DNA of 64,000 nt from Flavobacterium cupreum (GTDB lineage: Bacteria > Bacteroidota > Bacteroidia > Flavobacteriales > Flavobacteriaceae). Under the pieces are notes generated by a model. That model was given only the letters and a program-made list of their open reading frames with translations, searched no databases and was not told where the DNA came from. The translations under genes were made by a program, and so were the position numbers. The DNA is taken from assembly GCF_003996965.1 (NCBI RefSeq), contig NZ_QWDM01000014.1, positions 91,293-155,292 of the forward strand. The letters are read 5' to 3'. Positions 45,409 through 55,158 of the stretch are shown here, in pieces (positions within the stretch are counted from its first letter, which is position 1; every line of letters starts with the position of its first letter).

Positions 45409-45939
45409 TTTAGCGCTTAACCTCCAAACACATTACTGTTCTCACAAAAAATCATCATTTTGTTTAAGCTTATCAATGTTACGAATAAAATCGATAAAGT
45501 GCAAATAAAATCGGACAAAATGCAAATAATTATTTTTAAATAGGAATTAACTTATTTTTAAAAGTTTCTCTAAGTAAATCTACGTGCGTATAAACAGACA
45601 AAAAAGAACAAATTCTAAGACAGTTCTGAAAATTTTGTTAAAAAAAACCAAAAATAAACTACAAGGCATTAAACCAAATGCCAGTGCGATAGTCTAAACT
45701 TACTTATCGACATCAAATAAGTAAAGAATAAGATTAATAAAGTGATTACAACAGCCGGAGTACCGCAAAAAAATCATCTTAAGAAAATATAAAATACTGA
45801 TTATTAAAAGTTTAAAATCAATGTAAAGATTTGTACATACAAATGTTAAATAAAAGCTAACGCCAATGTGATTCAGTACAAAAAGTTAAATTTGTACACT
45901 TACTAAAAATACATACCAAAATACATTTACCTCAATTCT
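45409..45939. other. Gene-free 531-bp intergenic region with operator-like motifs
   Basis: No gene of reasonable coding quality is seen. It contains a two-copy direct repeat of ATAAAATCGRWNAAARTGCAA (45485-45504 and 45505-45525), nearer the thioredoxin-like gene, and the RND operon promoter with inverted TTTGTAC motifs (45829-45897). Confidence 0.6.
45829..45897 (+). promoter_or_regulatory. RND operon promoter with two dyads
   Basis: A perfect dyad ATTTGTA-CA-TACAAAT occupies 45829-45844. A second pair, GTACAAA (45876-45882) and TTTGTAC (45891-45897), has an 8-nt spacer. The -7 box TAAATTTG (45887-45894) overlaps the second half-site, so a repressor could block polymerase. No regulator gene is adjacent. 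The ATG lies 45 nt after the box. Confidence 0.65.
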
Positions 45940-46998
45940 ATGAAAGTAAAAAACCTAGTTTACGCCCTTCTGATTATCGGTCTCGGAGGATTTATTGCCT
46001 ACAGAGTCATCTCTAACAAAAGTAAAAACGACGAATCCAAAAAATCAGGAGACAAAGACAAACCTACTACTGTAACCGGGATAGTGGTAAAAACGTCAAC
46101 ATTCGACAATAACCTTTCGCTGTCAGGTTCTATTGAAGCCAATGAGCAAATAGAAATTCACAGTGAAGTTTCAGGGATCGTAGAAGGAATTTACTTTACG
46201 GAAGGGACGAATGTAAACAAGGGACAGGTACTTTTTAAAGTCAATGATATTGAATTAAGAGCACAATTAAGACAGGCTGTTACCAAAGAAGGTCTGGCGG
46301 GTGAAAATCAGCGAAGAGCCAAATTATTACTGCAGAAAGAGGCCATTAGTCAGGAGGAATTTGATGTTGCAAATGCCGATTTTGCTTCCATGCAGGCACA
46401 AACCCAGCTGATCAGGGCGCAAATTGCAAAGACTTCCGTAAAAGCCCCTTTCTCCGGAAAAATTGGTTTACGATCTATTTCTCCGGGAACTTACATCACT
46501 CCTGCTGTTCTGGTAGCAAAATTAGTCAACACAGGAAAACTGAAAATTACGTTTTCGATTCCTGAAAAATATGCTTCTCAGGTACAATCAGGATCGGTTA
46601 TCGATTTTACCGTATCCGGTTCCGACAAAGTGTACAAGGCAAAAATATATGCTATTGAGCCAGAAGTAGCTGTAGCCACCCGTACTTTACAAATTCGTGC
46701 GATTGCTGATAATTTAGACGGCAAACTTTTTCCGGGTACTTTTGCTGATGTAAAACTGCCTTTAAACATCATTAAAGATGCCATAGTAGTTCCTTCGCAG
46801 GCTATTGTTCCCGTGCAAAGCGGTAAAAAAGTATATATCGCCAATATGGGCAAAGCCAAAGAAGTTATGGTAGATGCCACAACAAGAACCGATGCGTCTA
46901 TTCTGGTTTTATCGGGACTAAAAGCTGGTGATACGCTAATCACAAGCGGTGTGATGTCGTTGAAAAATGAAGCTCCCATAAAAGTTAATATAAAATAA
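45940..46998 (+). CDS. RND efflux periplasmic adaptor (MFP)
   Basis: 352 residues. An N-terminal membrane/lipid-like segment (VYALLIIGLGGFIAYRV), then the barrel-sandwich hybrid: SLSGSIEANEQIEIHSEVSG and VEGIYFTEGTNVNKGQVLF, a short coiled coil (about 110-160), and VKAPFSGKIGLRSISPGTYI. The beta barrel follows (TFSIPEKYASQVQSG) and then a membrane-proximal part with VVPSQAIVPVQSGKKVYI. It joins the pump to the outer-membrane channel. First gene of a three-gene RND operon. Confidence 0.96.
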   Translation: MKVKNLVYALLIIGLGGFIAYRVISNKSKNDESKKSGDKDKPTTVTGIVVKTSTFDNNLSLSGSIEANEQIEIHSEVSGIVEGIYFTEGTNVNKGQVLFKVNDIELRAQLRQAVTKEGLAGENQRRAKLLLQKEAISQEEFDVANADFASMQAQTQLIRAQIAKTSVKAPFSGKIGLRSISPGTYITPAVLVAKLVNTGKLKITFSIPEKYASQVQSGSVIDFTVSGSDKVYKAKIYAIEPEVAVATRTLQIRAIADNLDGKLFPGTFADVKLPLNIIKDAIVVPSQAIVPVQSGKKVYIANMGKAKEVMVDATTRTDASILVLSGLKAGDTLITSGVMSLKNEAPIKVNIK

Positions 46999-47072
46999 TT
47001 ATAGATTTTGAATCTGATTTTTGATGTAACAGTCCGAAATCTGAAATCAACAATCTAAAATCTAAAATCATA

Positions 47073-50000
47073 ATGAGTTTATCTACTACAAGTATAAGAA
47101 GGCCTGTTTTAACCATTGTACTGAACCTTTTGATTATTTTATTCGGTTTCATTGGTTATACCTTTTTGGGTGTTCGGGAATTCCCGTCCATTGACCCTGC
47201 ACAGGTTTCTATAAGAACCAACTACACGGGAGCCAATGCCGATATTATTGAATCACAAATTACAGAACCGTTAGAAAAAGCAGTAAATGCTATCGACGGA
47301 ATTCGAAATATAACGTCGTCGAGCAATCAGGGAAGCAGCAGCATTACCATCGAGTTTAATTTAGATAAAGATTTAGAAGAAGCTGCGAATGATGTACGTG
47401 ATAAGGTTTCACAAGCCGTTAGGAATTTACCGCAGGATATTGATGCGCCGCCGGTAGTTTCAAAGGCCGATGCCGATAGTGAATCTATTATTTCGATGAC
47501 CGTTCAGAGTGATACGCGCAGCTCTTTGGAATTAAGTGATTATGCCGAAAATGTCATTTCACAACGATTAGAAACTATTCCCGGTGTAAGTGGTGTGCAG
47601 ATCTGGGGACAAAAACGTTACGCGATGCGTTTATGGATTGACCCTGCAAAACTGGCGGCATACGGCTGTACTGTTGCAGAAGTCCGCACGGCACTAAATG
47701 CACAAAATGTCGAACTGCCTTCCGGAAAGCTCACCGGAAACAACACCGAACTGACGGTAAAAACCATTGGAAATCTTTCTAAACCGGAAGAATTTAATAA
47801 TATCATTATTCGTACAGATGGCGATAAGATCGTTCGCCTAAGTGATATTGGAGGTGCGGAATTAGGGCCTGAAAATATCGAGACTTCCCTGACATCGTCC
47901 GGACTTCCTATGATTGGTCTGGCTATTGTACCCATGCCCGGCGCGAATTATCTGGATATTTCATCTGAATTTTATAAAAAATACGAAGCCTTAAAAAAGG
48001 ATTTACCCAAAGACATTAAGCTTAATATTGCGCTTGACAATACGCTTTTCGTTAAAAAATCGGTACTTGAAGTAGCAGAAACCCTCGGAATTTCTATTAT
48101 TCTGGTAATCATCATTATTTATTTGTTCTTCCGGGACTGGGCCATCGCTTTCAGACCGTTGATTGATATTCCTGTATCGTTAATTGCAACCTTTTTTGTC
48201 ATGTGGCTTTTCGGATTTTCCATCAATGTACTGACGCTTTTGGCTATTGTTTTGGCTACGGGACTGGTAGTCGATGATGGAATTGTTGTTACCGAAAATA
48301 TATTCAAGAAAGTAGAAGAAGGCATGTCGCCAATTGAGGCCGCAATTAAAGGGTCTAACGAAATATTTTATGCCGTAATTTCGATTTCGGTGACTTTGGC
48401 AGCAGTGTTTTTGCCGGTAATTTTCTTAGAAGGTTTCGTAGGAAGGCTGTTCCGGGAATTTGGTGTGGTCATTGGCGCAGCAGTATTGATCTCTGCCTTT
48501 GTATCGCTGACTTTAACGCCTATGCTGAATGCCTATCTGATGAAAGGCGGTGAACAGAAAAAATCGAAGTTTTACATTAAAACCGAGCCATTTTTCGAAA
48601 AATTAAACAGCGGTTATGCAGATGCCTTAAATCGTTTTATGGCAAAAAAATGGATCAGTTTTCCTATTCTGATTGCCTGTTTCGGATTGATTTATTTGTT
48701 TTTCACCATACTTCCAAAAGAAACGGCTCCTTACGATGACCGTAGTTCGGTAACGATGCGTATGACTACTCCTGAAGGTTCTTCTTATGAATATACCAAT
48801 CGTTTTATGCAGGAAATATCAAAATTGGTTGATGATTCTATTACCGATAAAAAAGTAAGTTTAGTCATTACCGCGGGAGGTTCCGGAGGATCTGCCACCA
48901 ATTCGGGTTTCATCAGGCTGTCTTTAAAAGAACCGGACGAAAGAAAGGCATCCCAAAAAGATATTGCAGATAAATTAACCAAATGGACCAAAAAATACCC
49001 GGATGCAAAAACCTCTGTCATTCAGCAGCCTACCATTGCGGTAAACAGACGTGGCGGTCTACCGATTCAGTACATTATCCAGGCCCCTACTTTTGAAAAA
49101 CTAAGAGAAAAAATTCCGCTCTTTATGGAGGAAGTGGGTAAAAGCGATGTATTCTCGGTTACCGATGTCAACCTGAAATTCAATAAGCCGGAAATCAACG
49201 TTAGTATCGATCGTGCCAAAGCCGAAAGCTTAGGAATTTCTATTCTGGATATTGCCCAGACTTTGCAGCTTTCCTTAAGCGGACAGCGTTTCGGATATTT
49301 CATTAAAAACGGAAAACAATACCAGGTGATCGGTCAGTTTGATCAGAAGGACCGTTCTAAACCTTTGGATTTAACTTCCATGTTTGTTAAAAATAAAAAT
49401 GGCGAATTAATCCAGATGGATAACGTGGTAAATATAGAGGAACAAAGTAATCCTCCTCAATTGTATCACAACAATCGTTATATGTCAGCCACTGTTTCGG
49501 CAGGTTTAGCACCGGGCAAAAGCATCAGTGACGGAATCGAAGCCATGAATCAGATTAAAGCCAAGGTGCTGGATGAAAGTTTTACAACAGATTTGAGTGG
49601 TGAATCACGGGATTTTGTGGAAAGCAGTTCGAATACCTCTTTTGCTTTCGGATTGGCTTTATTGCTTATATTTTTAATTCTTGCCGCTCAGTTTGAAAGT
49701 TTTATAGATCCGTTTATTATTATCTTAACGGTACCGATGGCGGTTGCCGGAGCTTTACTCTCGTTATGGTTGTTCAATCAGACGTGGAATATTTTCAGCC
49801 AGATCGGGACAGTTATGCTTATCGGACTGGTGACGAAAAATGGTATCCTGATTGTAGAGTTTGCGAATCAGTTAAGAGAACAGGGAAAACCTAAAATGGA
49901 AGCTATTTTAGAAGCTTCGGAAGCGCGTTTACGTCCGATTTTGATGACCAGTTTAGCCATTGCTTTGGGAGCTTTGCCAATCGCAATGTCGCTTGGTGCT

Positions 50001-50168
50001 GCTTCTACGAGCAGAATCGGAATGGGAGTTGTTATTGTCGGAGGAACTATATTCTCTTTAGCCTTAACCCTTTTTGTAATTCCGGCGATTTATCTGATGT
50101 GGTCCAAAGCCCGAAAACATTATCCGGAATTTGATCATATCGAAGAATACGAAAAAGAAAGTAAATAA
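47073..50168 (+). CDS. RND multidrug efflux permease (AcrB type)
   Basis: 1031 residues, typical of HAE1-type pumps. Twelve membrane segments, TM1 at about 10-30 and a large periplasmic loop with GANADIIESQITEPLEKAVNAIDGI. The proton relay region is in VLATGLVVDDGIVVTENIF (TM4 aspartates), and LIGLVTKNGILIVEFANQL is the TM10 lysine segment. It exports lipophilic compounds or drugs by proton antiport. Spacer to the adaptor is 74 bp and holds AATCTAAAATC-type repeat words. Substrate range unknown. Confidence 0.97.
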   Translation: MSLSTTSIRRPVLTIVLNLLIILFGFIGYTFLGVREFPSIDPAQVSIRTNYTGANADIIESQITEPLEKAVNAIDGIRNITSSSNQGSSSITIEFNLDKDLEEAANDVRDKVSQAVRNLPQDIDAPPVVSKADADSESIISMTVQSDTRSSLELSDYAENVISQRLETIPGVSGVQIWGQKRYAMRLWIDPAKLAAYGCTVAEVRTALNAQNVELPSGKLTGNNTELTVKTIGNLSKPEEFNNIIIRTDGDKIVRLSDIGGAELGPENIETSLTSSGLPMIGLAIVPMPGANYLDISSEFYKKYEALKKDLPKDIKLNIALDNTLFVKKSVLEVAETLGISIILVIIIIYLFFRDWAIAFRPLIDIPVSLIATFFVMWLFGFSINVLTLLAIVLATGLVVDDGIVVTENIFKKVEEGMSPIEAAIKGSNEIFYAVISISVTLAAVFLPVIFLEGFVGRLFREFGVVIGAAVLISAFVSLTLTPMLNAYLMKGGEQKKSKFYIKTEPFFEKLNSGYADALNRFMAKKWISFPILIACFGLIYLFFTILPKETAPYDDRSSVTMRMTTPEGSSYEYTNRFMQEISKLVDDSITDKKVSLVITAGGSGGSATNSGFIRLSLKEPDERKASQKDIADKLTKWTKKYPDAKTSVIQQPTIAVNRRGGLPIQYIIQAPTFEKLREKIPLFMEEVGKSDVFSVTDVNLKFNKPEINVSIDRAKAESLGISILDIAQTLQLSLSGQRFGYFIKNGKQYQVIGQFDQKDRSKPLDLTSMFVKNKNGELIQMDNVVNIEEQSNPPQLYHNNRYMSATVSAGLAPGKSISDGIEAMNQIKAKVLDESFTTDLSGESRDFVESSSNTSFAFGLALLLIFLILAAQFESFIDPFIIILTVPMAVAGALLSLWLFNQTWNIFSQIGTVMLIGLVTKNGILIVEFANQLREQGKPKMEAILEASEARLRPILMTSLAIALGALPIAMSLGAASTSRIGMGVVIVGGTIFSLALTLFVIPAIYLMWSKARKHYPEFDHIEEYEKESK

Positions 50169-50228
50169 TACAGCAGTCCGTAATTCCTTGATTTTAATTG
50201 ATGAATTCCTGTCATAAGAAAAACAAAT

Positions 50229-51539
50229 ATGAACATTAAGATTTTATTCAGCAGCCTCTTTTTATGCTTCTTCTGCTTCGCGAAAATGCAGGCGCAGGAA
50301 GTACTAACTATTGAAGATGCTATGAAAATAGCTTTGGAAAATAATTTTGAAATCAAAATTGCCAAAAACAATTCAAGAATAAACGAAACCAATGTAACGA
50401 TTGGAAATGCCGGAATGCTGCCTGTCGCAACCGCTTCGGTGACCGATAACAACAGCATTCAGAATTCGAAACAAACCCGTCAGGACGGAACTTCTACTTC
50501 TTTAGACAACGCTAAAAACAATAGCTTAAATTACGGGGTAAGTATTGGCTGGACTATTTTTGACGGAATGAAAATGTTCGCCAGACATGATCAGTTAAAG
50601 GAACTTCAGAAATTAGGCGATTCGGAGCTGAAAAGAATCATTCTGGCTAAAATTGGGCAGGTTAATTCTGCTTATTACGACCTATTTCAGCAACAACAGC
50701 AATTGGCGGCATTAGACACTACTATTGTCATTTCGAATCAAAGGCTTACACTTGCAAAAAATCGCTTCACTATTGGTAAGGCATCGAAACTGGAAGTTTT
50801 AAATGCTCAGGTAGATTTAAATTCAGATCAGGTGGCATTGCTCAGACAAAAAGAATCTTATGCCAATGCCAAAATCCTGTTGAACCAATATCTGGCCCGT
50901 GATCCGAAGATAGATTTCAAAGTAACAGATCAGGTAACGGTTGATAGTAAATTAGTCCTGGCCGATTTAATAGATTTGGCACAAAAACAAAATCCGGCCC
51001 TGGAAACGCAAATCATCAACAAACGCGTGGCAGAATTACAGTTGAAACAAGTTAAAGCAGATCGTTATCCCGTTGTGAGACTGACTTCAGGTTATAATTT
51101 TGCTGAAAGTGAATCAAGTCTGGGTTTTACCAGTGCCACGTCAGCACGAGGTCTCAACTACGGTTTTAATGCTACTTTAAATATTTTTGACGGTTTCAAT
51201 CAGCATCGAAATGAAAAGATTGCGAAACTGCAAATTGAGAATTCACAAATTGCCATCGAGCAGCAAAACATGATTTTAAATTCACAGTTAAGCATTGCTT
51301 TTCAGACTTATTTAACCAATTTAGAGCTAATTGATTTAGAAGAAGACAATGAGGCAATTGCCAGACAAAATCTTCAAATCACCTTAGATAAATTCAAAAT
51401 CGGAACCATCACAACCATAGATTTCAGAACTGCCCAGCTGAATTATGTAAATGCAAAAGTACGTTACAGCAATGCACAATATGAAGCAAAATTATCTGAA
51501 ATTGCCTTAAAAGAATTGGCGGGAAATATCAATTTTTAA
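50229..51539 (+). CDS. TolC-family outer-membrane efflux channel
   Basis: 436 residues with a Sec signal (ends KMQAQ, Ala-X-Ala-type). Two OEP repeats of long helices: ALENNFEIKIAKNNSRINETNVTIG and the second QNPALETQIINKRVAELQLKQVKADRYP, with VSIGWTIFDGMKMFA and ATLNIFDGFNQHRNEKIAKLQ strand motifs. It should complete the tripartite pump as a trimeric channel across the outer membrane. 60 bp after the permease gene. Confidence 0.95.
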   Translation: MNIKILFSSLFLCFFCFAKMQAQEVLTIEDAMKIALENNFEIKIAKNNSRINETNVTIGNAGMLPVATASVTDNNSIQNSKQTRQDGTSTSLDNAKNNSLNYGVSIGWTIFDGMKMFARHDQLKELQKLGDSELKRIILAKIGQVNSAYYDLFQQQQQLAALDTTIVISNQRLTLAKNRFTIGKASKLEVLNAQVDLNSDQVALLRQKESYANAKILLNQYLARDPKIDFKVTDQVTVDSKLVLADLIDLAQKQNPALETQIINKRVAELQLKQVKADRYPVVRLTSGYNFAESESSLGFTSATSARGLNYGFNATLNIFDGFNQHRNEKIAKLQIENSQIAIEQQNMILNSQLSIAFQTYLTNLELIDLEEDNEAIARQNLQITLDKFKIGTITTIDFRTAQLNYVNAKVRYSNAQYEAKLSEIALKELAGNINF

Positions 51540-51567
51540 GTTATTTTTGTTTTCAAAACAAATTTAA

Positions 51568-52431
51568 ATGATCTCATACAATACGAAAGACTGGTTTTCT
51601 TTTATTTTTCACTTTCACAAATCAGATACGGTAAGACAGCTTTTTCCGGTCATGTTTGCCATTGGAATTTACGCTGCAGTAGTTGGTTATTTTGAAGTCG
51701 TTTATTTAGGAATCGATGAAAACCATTACATCAAAAATATTCCGATGATGCATGGAATATTAGGTTTTGTCATTTCCTTACTATTAGTATTCAGAACCAA
51801 TACTGCGTACGACCGCTGGTGGGAAGCCCGGAAATTATGGGGAGCATTAGTCAACAACAGCCGTAATTTTGCCATCAAGCTTTCGTGCATGTTAAAAGAT
51901 GAAAATGATCGTAAATTCTTCAGGAAATTCATTCCCGCCTACGCTTCCGTTTTATATAAACATTTAAATAATTCCGAAACGGCAAAGCAGCTTTTTGACG
52001 ATGTAGATTTAGAACTGGATCATCATAAACACAAACCCAATTAGGTCAAACGCATGATGTCGCATAAAATCAATGATTTGTATGAATCTAAAAAAATAAC
52101 CGGCGATCAGCTGATTGTTTTAAATGCGGAACTGGTTGCCTTTACCGATATTTGCGGAGCCTGCGAAAGAATTAAAAATACGCCTATTCCCTACTCTTAC
52201 AGTGCTTTCATTAAAAAATTTATCTTTTTTTACATTATGACCCTGCCTTTTGGTTATTCTTTAAGTTTGGGATATTACGTAGCACCAGTGGTCGTTTTTA
52301 TCTTTTATGTATTGGCCAGTTTAGAACTAATTGCAGAAGAAATTGAAGATCCGTTTGGTGATGATGAAAACGATTTGCCTATCAAAAAGATTTCGGAAAA
52401 CATTAAAAAACACGTGGAAGAATTAATTTAA
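51568..52431 (+). pseudogene. Bestrophin-family channel gene with one in-frame amber codon
   Basis: Two reading frames (51568-52044 and 52054-52431) lie in the same frame, separated only by a TAG at 52042-52044. Together they give a 287-residue bestrophin: AIGIYAAVVGYFEVVYLG, FRTNTAYDRWWEARKLWGAL, then after the stop CERIKNTPIPYSYSAFIKKF and DPFGDDENDLP. One substitution, for instance CAG to TAG, explains the break (residue 159). Bestrophin-like (UPF0187) proteins form pentameric anion or cation channels. The downstream half has an internal ATG at 52054, but the halves are unlikely to assemble. It could be recent inactivation, suppression or a base error. Confidence 0.85.
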
Positions 52432-52542
52432 TGAATTGTCCTGTTAAAAGGACAAATTACTCATTATTACAGACTTCTGTACAAAAATAGAAACAGTTAG
52501 AAAAAAGCAAATAAATTGTTTCTTTCTCCAATACGCAATCCT

Positions 52543-52550
52543 TATATTTG
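52543..52550 (+). promoter_or_regulatory. -7 box TATATTTG of pheT
   Basis: Consensus TAnnTTTG with a possible -33 TTG (52516-52518) 24 nt upstream, slightly long. The ATG is 29 nt downstream. Confidence 0.6.
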
Positions 52551-52579
52551 TATCCTTATTCAAGAACAAAAAAGTTAAC

Positions 52580-55000
52580 ATGAAAATATCTTACAACTGG
52601 TTAAAACAATTCATTAAAACAGACTGGACATCTGAACAAACTTCAGAATTACTGACCGATCTAGGTCTGGAAGTTGAAGTTGTTGAGAAATATGAATCAG
52701 TAAAAGGCGGTTTGGAAGGAGTTGTTGTAGGACACGTACTGACTTGTGAAAAACACCCTGACGCCGACAGATTAAACATTACAACCGTTAATATCGGACA
52801 GGAAGCCCCTATACAAATTGTTTGTGGCGCTGCCAATGTTGCTGCAGGTCAAAAAGTACCGGTGGCTACCATCGGAACCGTTTTATATGACAAAGAAGGT
52901 GGAGAATTTACCATTAAAAAAGGAAAAATCCGCGGACAGGAAAGTCACGGAATGATTTGTGCCGAAGACGAATTGGGTCTTGGTACAAGCCATGACGGAA
53001 TTATGATTTTAGACGAAAACTTAGAACCGGGAACTCCTGCTTCAAAAGTTTTTGATATTGTGAGTGATGAAGTTTTCGAAATCGGACTGACGCCTAACCG
53101 TGCCGATGCCATGAGCCATTACGGTACTGCCCGTGATCTTAGAGCCGGAATGCTGCAACGTGGTGTGAACATCGAATTAATTACACCATCGGTAAGCAAT
53201 TTCAGGGTAGAGATGCGTACTTTAAAAATTGATGTTTCTGTAGAAGAACCAGCTTTAGCACCAAGATACTGTGGTCTGACTATTTCAGGGATTTCTGTTG
53301 GAGAATCCCCGGCCTGGTTACAGGATCGTCTGAAAGCCATCGGTTTAACCCCGAAAAATAATATTGTTGACGTTACTAATTATGTTTTGCATGAATTAGG
53401 ACAGCCTTTGCACGCTTTTGATGCTGCAAAAATCAACGGAAAAATCATTGTAAAAACACTACCGGAAGGCACAAAATTCACGACTCTGGACGATGTTGAA
53501 AGAACCTTGCATGCGGAAGATCTTATGATTTGCGACGAAAAAGGCCCTCTTTGTATTGCCGGTGTTTTTGGCGGAAAAAAATCAGGAGTTTCTGAAGGAA
53601 CTACAGCCATTTTCCTTGAAAGTGCTTATTTTGATGCCGTGAGCGTTCGTAAAACGGCCAAAAGACATCAGTTAAATACAGATGCTTCTTTTAGGTTTGA
53701 AAGAGGAATTGATCCGACGATTACCGAATATGCCTTAAAGCGTGCTGCACTTTTGATTCAGGAAGTAGCCGGTGGAAAAATTACTTCTGATGTGGTAGAA
53801 GTTTATCCTAAAAAAGTAGAAGATTTTTCTGTTTTACTGCATTTCAGCCATGTTTCGAAAATCATCGGACAGGAAATTCCAAAAGATACCATAAAGAAAA
53901 TACTGGTTTCTTTAGACATTAAAGTAAACAGTGTTTCTGAGTCTGGTCTTGGATTAACAATTCCGGCTTACCGTGTTGATGTGCAACGCGAAATTGATGT
54001 GATTGAAGAGATTTTAAGAGTTTACGGATACAACAACATTGAATTCTCCAAAAAGTTTAATGCTACTGTTGCCAACTCCCCAAGAACCGAAGATTATAAA
54101 GTACAGAATATCATTGCGTCACAGTTAAACTCACAAGGTTTTCATGAAATGATGGCGAATTCCTTAACAACGGCGGCTTATGCAAAACTATCTACCGTTT
54201 TAAAGGAAGAACATAATGTAACGATGCTGAACCCCCTAAGCGGTGATTTGGCAACGATGCGCCAGTCTTTGTTATTCTCTGCACTGGAAGCGGTTTCCTA
54301 TAATATCAACAGAAGAAATTCTGATTTGAAATTGTTTGAATTTGGAAAAACCTACCACAAATACCTGAACGGTTTCGAAGAGCACAAACACCTGACCTTA
54401 TCGGTTTCAGGAGACCGAAACAAGGAAAGCTGGACGAGTCCGCAAAAACCAACTGATTTCTTTTTATTAAAAGGATATGTAAAAGCTATTTTGGCGCGTT
54501 TAGGAATTGATAAAATATCAAATGCTCCCGTACAATCGGATATTTTCTCAGAAGGAACATCCATTTGCTACAACAATGATACTTTGGTTGAAATGGGTGT
54601 CGTTAAAAAATCAATACTAAAGCATTTCGGAATCAAACAAGATGTTTATTTTGCTGATTTTAACTGGGATCTGGTTTTAAAAATCATCTCGGGAAAAATT
54701 AAATACAACGAAATTCCAAAATATCCGGAAGTCCGCAGGGATTTGGCTTTGCTGATTGATCAGACCACTACTTACGAAAGTATTTATAATCTGGCCAAAC
54801 AAACAGAAAAAGCACTTTTAAAAGATGTCAACCTGTTTGATGTATATGAAGGCAAGAACCTTCCGGAAGGAAAAAAATCATACGCTTTGAGTTTTACGAT
54901 TCAGGACAATACAAAAACATTAACCGATGCTCAAATTGATAAAATCATGTCAAAACTGCAGCAATCTTTTGAGACTGAACTTGGTGCGAGCTTAAGGTAG
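52580..55000 (+). CDS. pheT: Phenylalanyl-tRNA synthetase beta subunit
   Basis: 806 residues, full length. The N-terminal tRNA-binding EMAP-like domain (about 40-150: VVGHVLTCEKHPDADRLNI), B3/B4 editing domain (about 210-390: GLTISGISVGESPAWLQDRL, DVTNYVLHELGQPLHAFD), B5 DNA-binding-like part (about 400-475), core domain (KTAKRHQLNTDASFRFERGID), and C-terminal FDX-ACB anticodon domain (about 705-805: EIPKYPEVRRDLALLID). It forms an alpha2-beta2 enzyme with PheS and edits Tyr-tRNA. pheS is not in the window, so the genes are separated. Confidence 0.98.
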   Translation: MKISYNWLKQFIKTDWTSEQTSELLTDLGLEVEVVEKYESVKGGLEGVVVGHVLTCEKHPDADRLNITTVNIGQEAPIQIVCGAANVAAGQKVPVATIGTVLYDKEGGEFTIKKGKIRGQESHGMICAEDELGLGTSHDGIMILDENLEPGTPASKVFDIVSDEVFEIGLTPNRADAMSHYGTARDLRAGMLQRGVNIELITPSVSNFRVEMRTLKIDVSVEEPALAPRYCGLTISGISVGESPAWLQDRLKAIGLTPKNNIVDVTNYVLHELGQPLHAFDAAKINGKIIVKTLPEGTKFTTLDDVERTLHAEDLMICDEKGPLCIAGVFGGKKSGVSEGTTAIFLESAYFDAVSVRKTAKRHQLNTDASFRFERGIDPTITEYALKRAALLIQEVAGGKITSDVVEVYPKKVEDFSVLLHFSHVSKIIGQEIPKDTIKKILVSLDIKVNSVSESGLGLTIPAYRVDVQREIDVIEEILRVYGYNNIEFSKKFNATVANSPRTEDYKVQNIIASQLNSQGFHEMMANSLTTAAYAKLSTVLKEEHNVTMLNPLSGDLATMRQSLLFSALEAVSYNINRRNSDLKLFEFGKTYHKYLNGFEEHKHLTLSVSGDRNKESWTSPQKPTDFFLLKGYVKAILARLGIDKISNAPVQSDIFSEGTSICYNNDTLVEMGVVKKSILKHFGIKQDVYFADFNWDLVLKIISGKIKYNEIPKYPEVRRDLALLIDQTTTYESIYNLAKQTEKALLKDVNLFDVYEGKNLPEGKKSYALSFTIQDNTKTLTDAQIDKIMSKLQQSFETELGASLR

Positions 55001-55034
55001 TTATGAGTTATGAGTTATGAGTTATGAGTTATAA
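55000..55034. repeat. GTTATGA 7-mers overlapping the pheT stop
   Basis: Five tandem copies (four perfect GTTATGA, one GTTATAA) from 55000 to 55034. The first base is the last base of the pheT TAG. Like the array near recG, the unit is seven bases. Confidence 0.9.
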
Positions 55035-55066
55035 ACCCGACAGGTTTTAAAAAACCTGTCGGGTTT
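55033..55066 (+). terminator. Terminator of pheT
   Basis: Near-perfect stem AAACCCGACAGGTT/AACCTGTCGGGTTT (55033-55046 with 55053-55066) followed by a T-rich tract. It lies 32 bp past the pheT stop. Confidence 0.9.
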
Positions 55067-55082
55067 AATTTTTTATTGTGTT

Positions 55083-55158
55083 CTGAGATTGGACTGGGAC
55101 TGCAAACTGGGACTGCAAACTGAAAACTGTGACTGAAAACTGTGACTGAAAACTTTGT
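55083..55158. repeat. GACTGAAAACTGT-type repeats
   Basis: Tandem and interleaved copies of GGGACTGCAAACT (two) and GACTGAAAACTGT (two or three, 13-mer). Related to the words at 16.25-16.44 kb. It ends at the stop of the muramidase gene. Confidence 0.7.
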
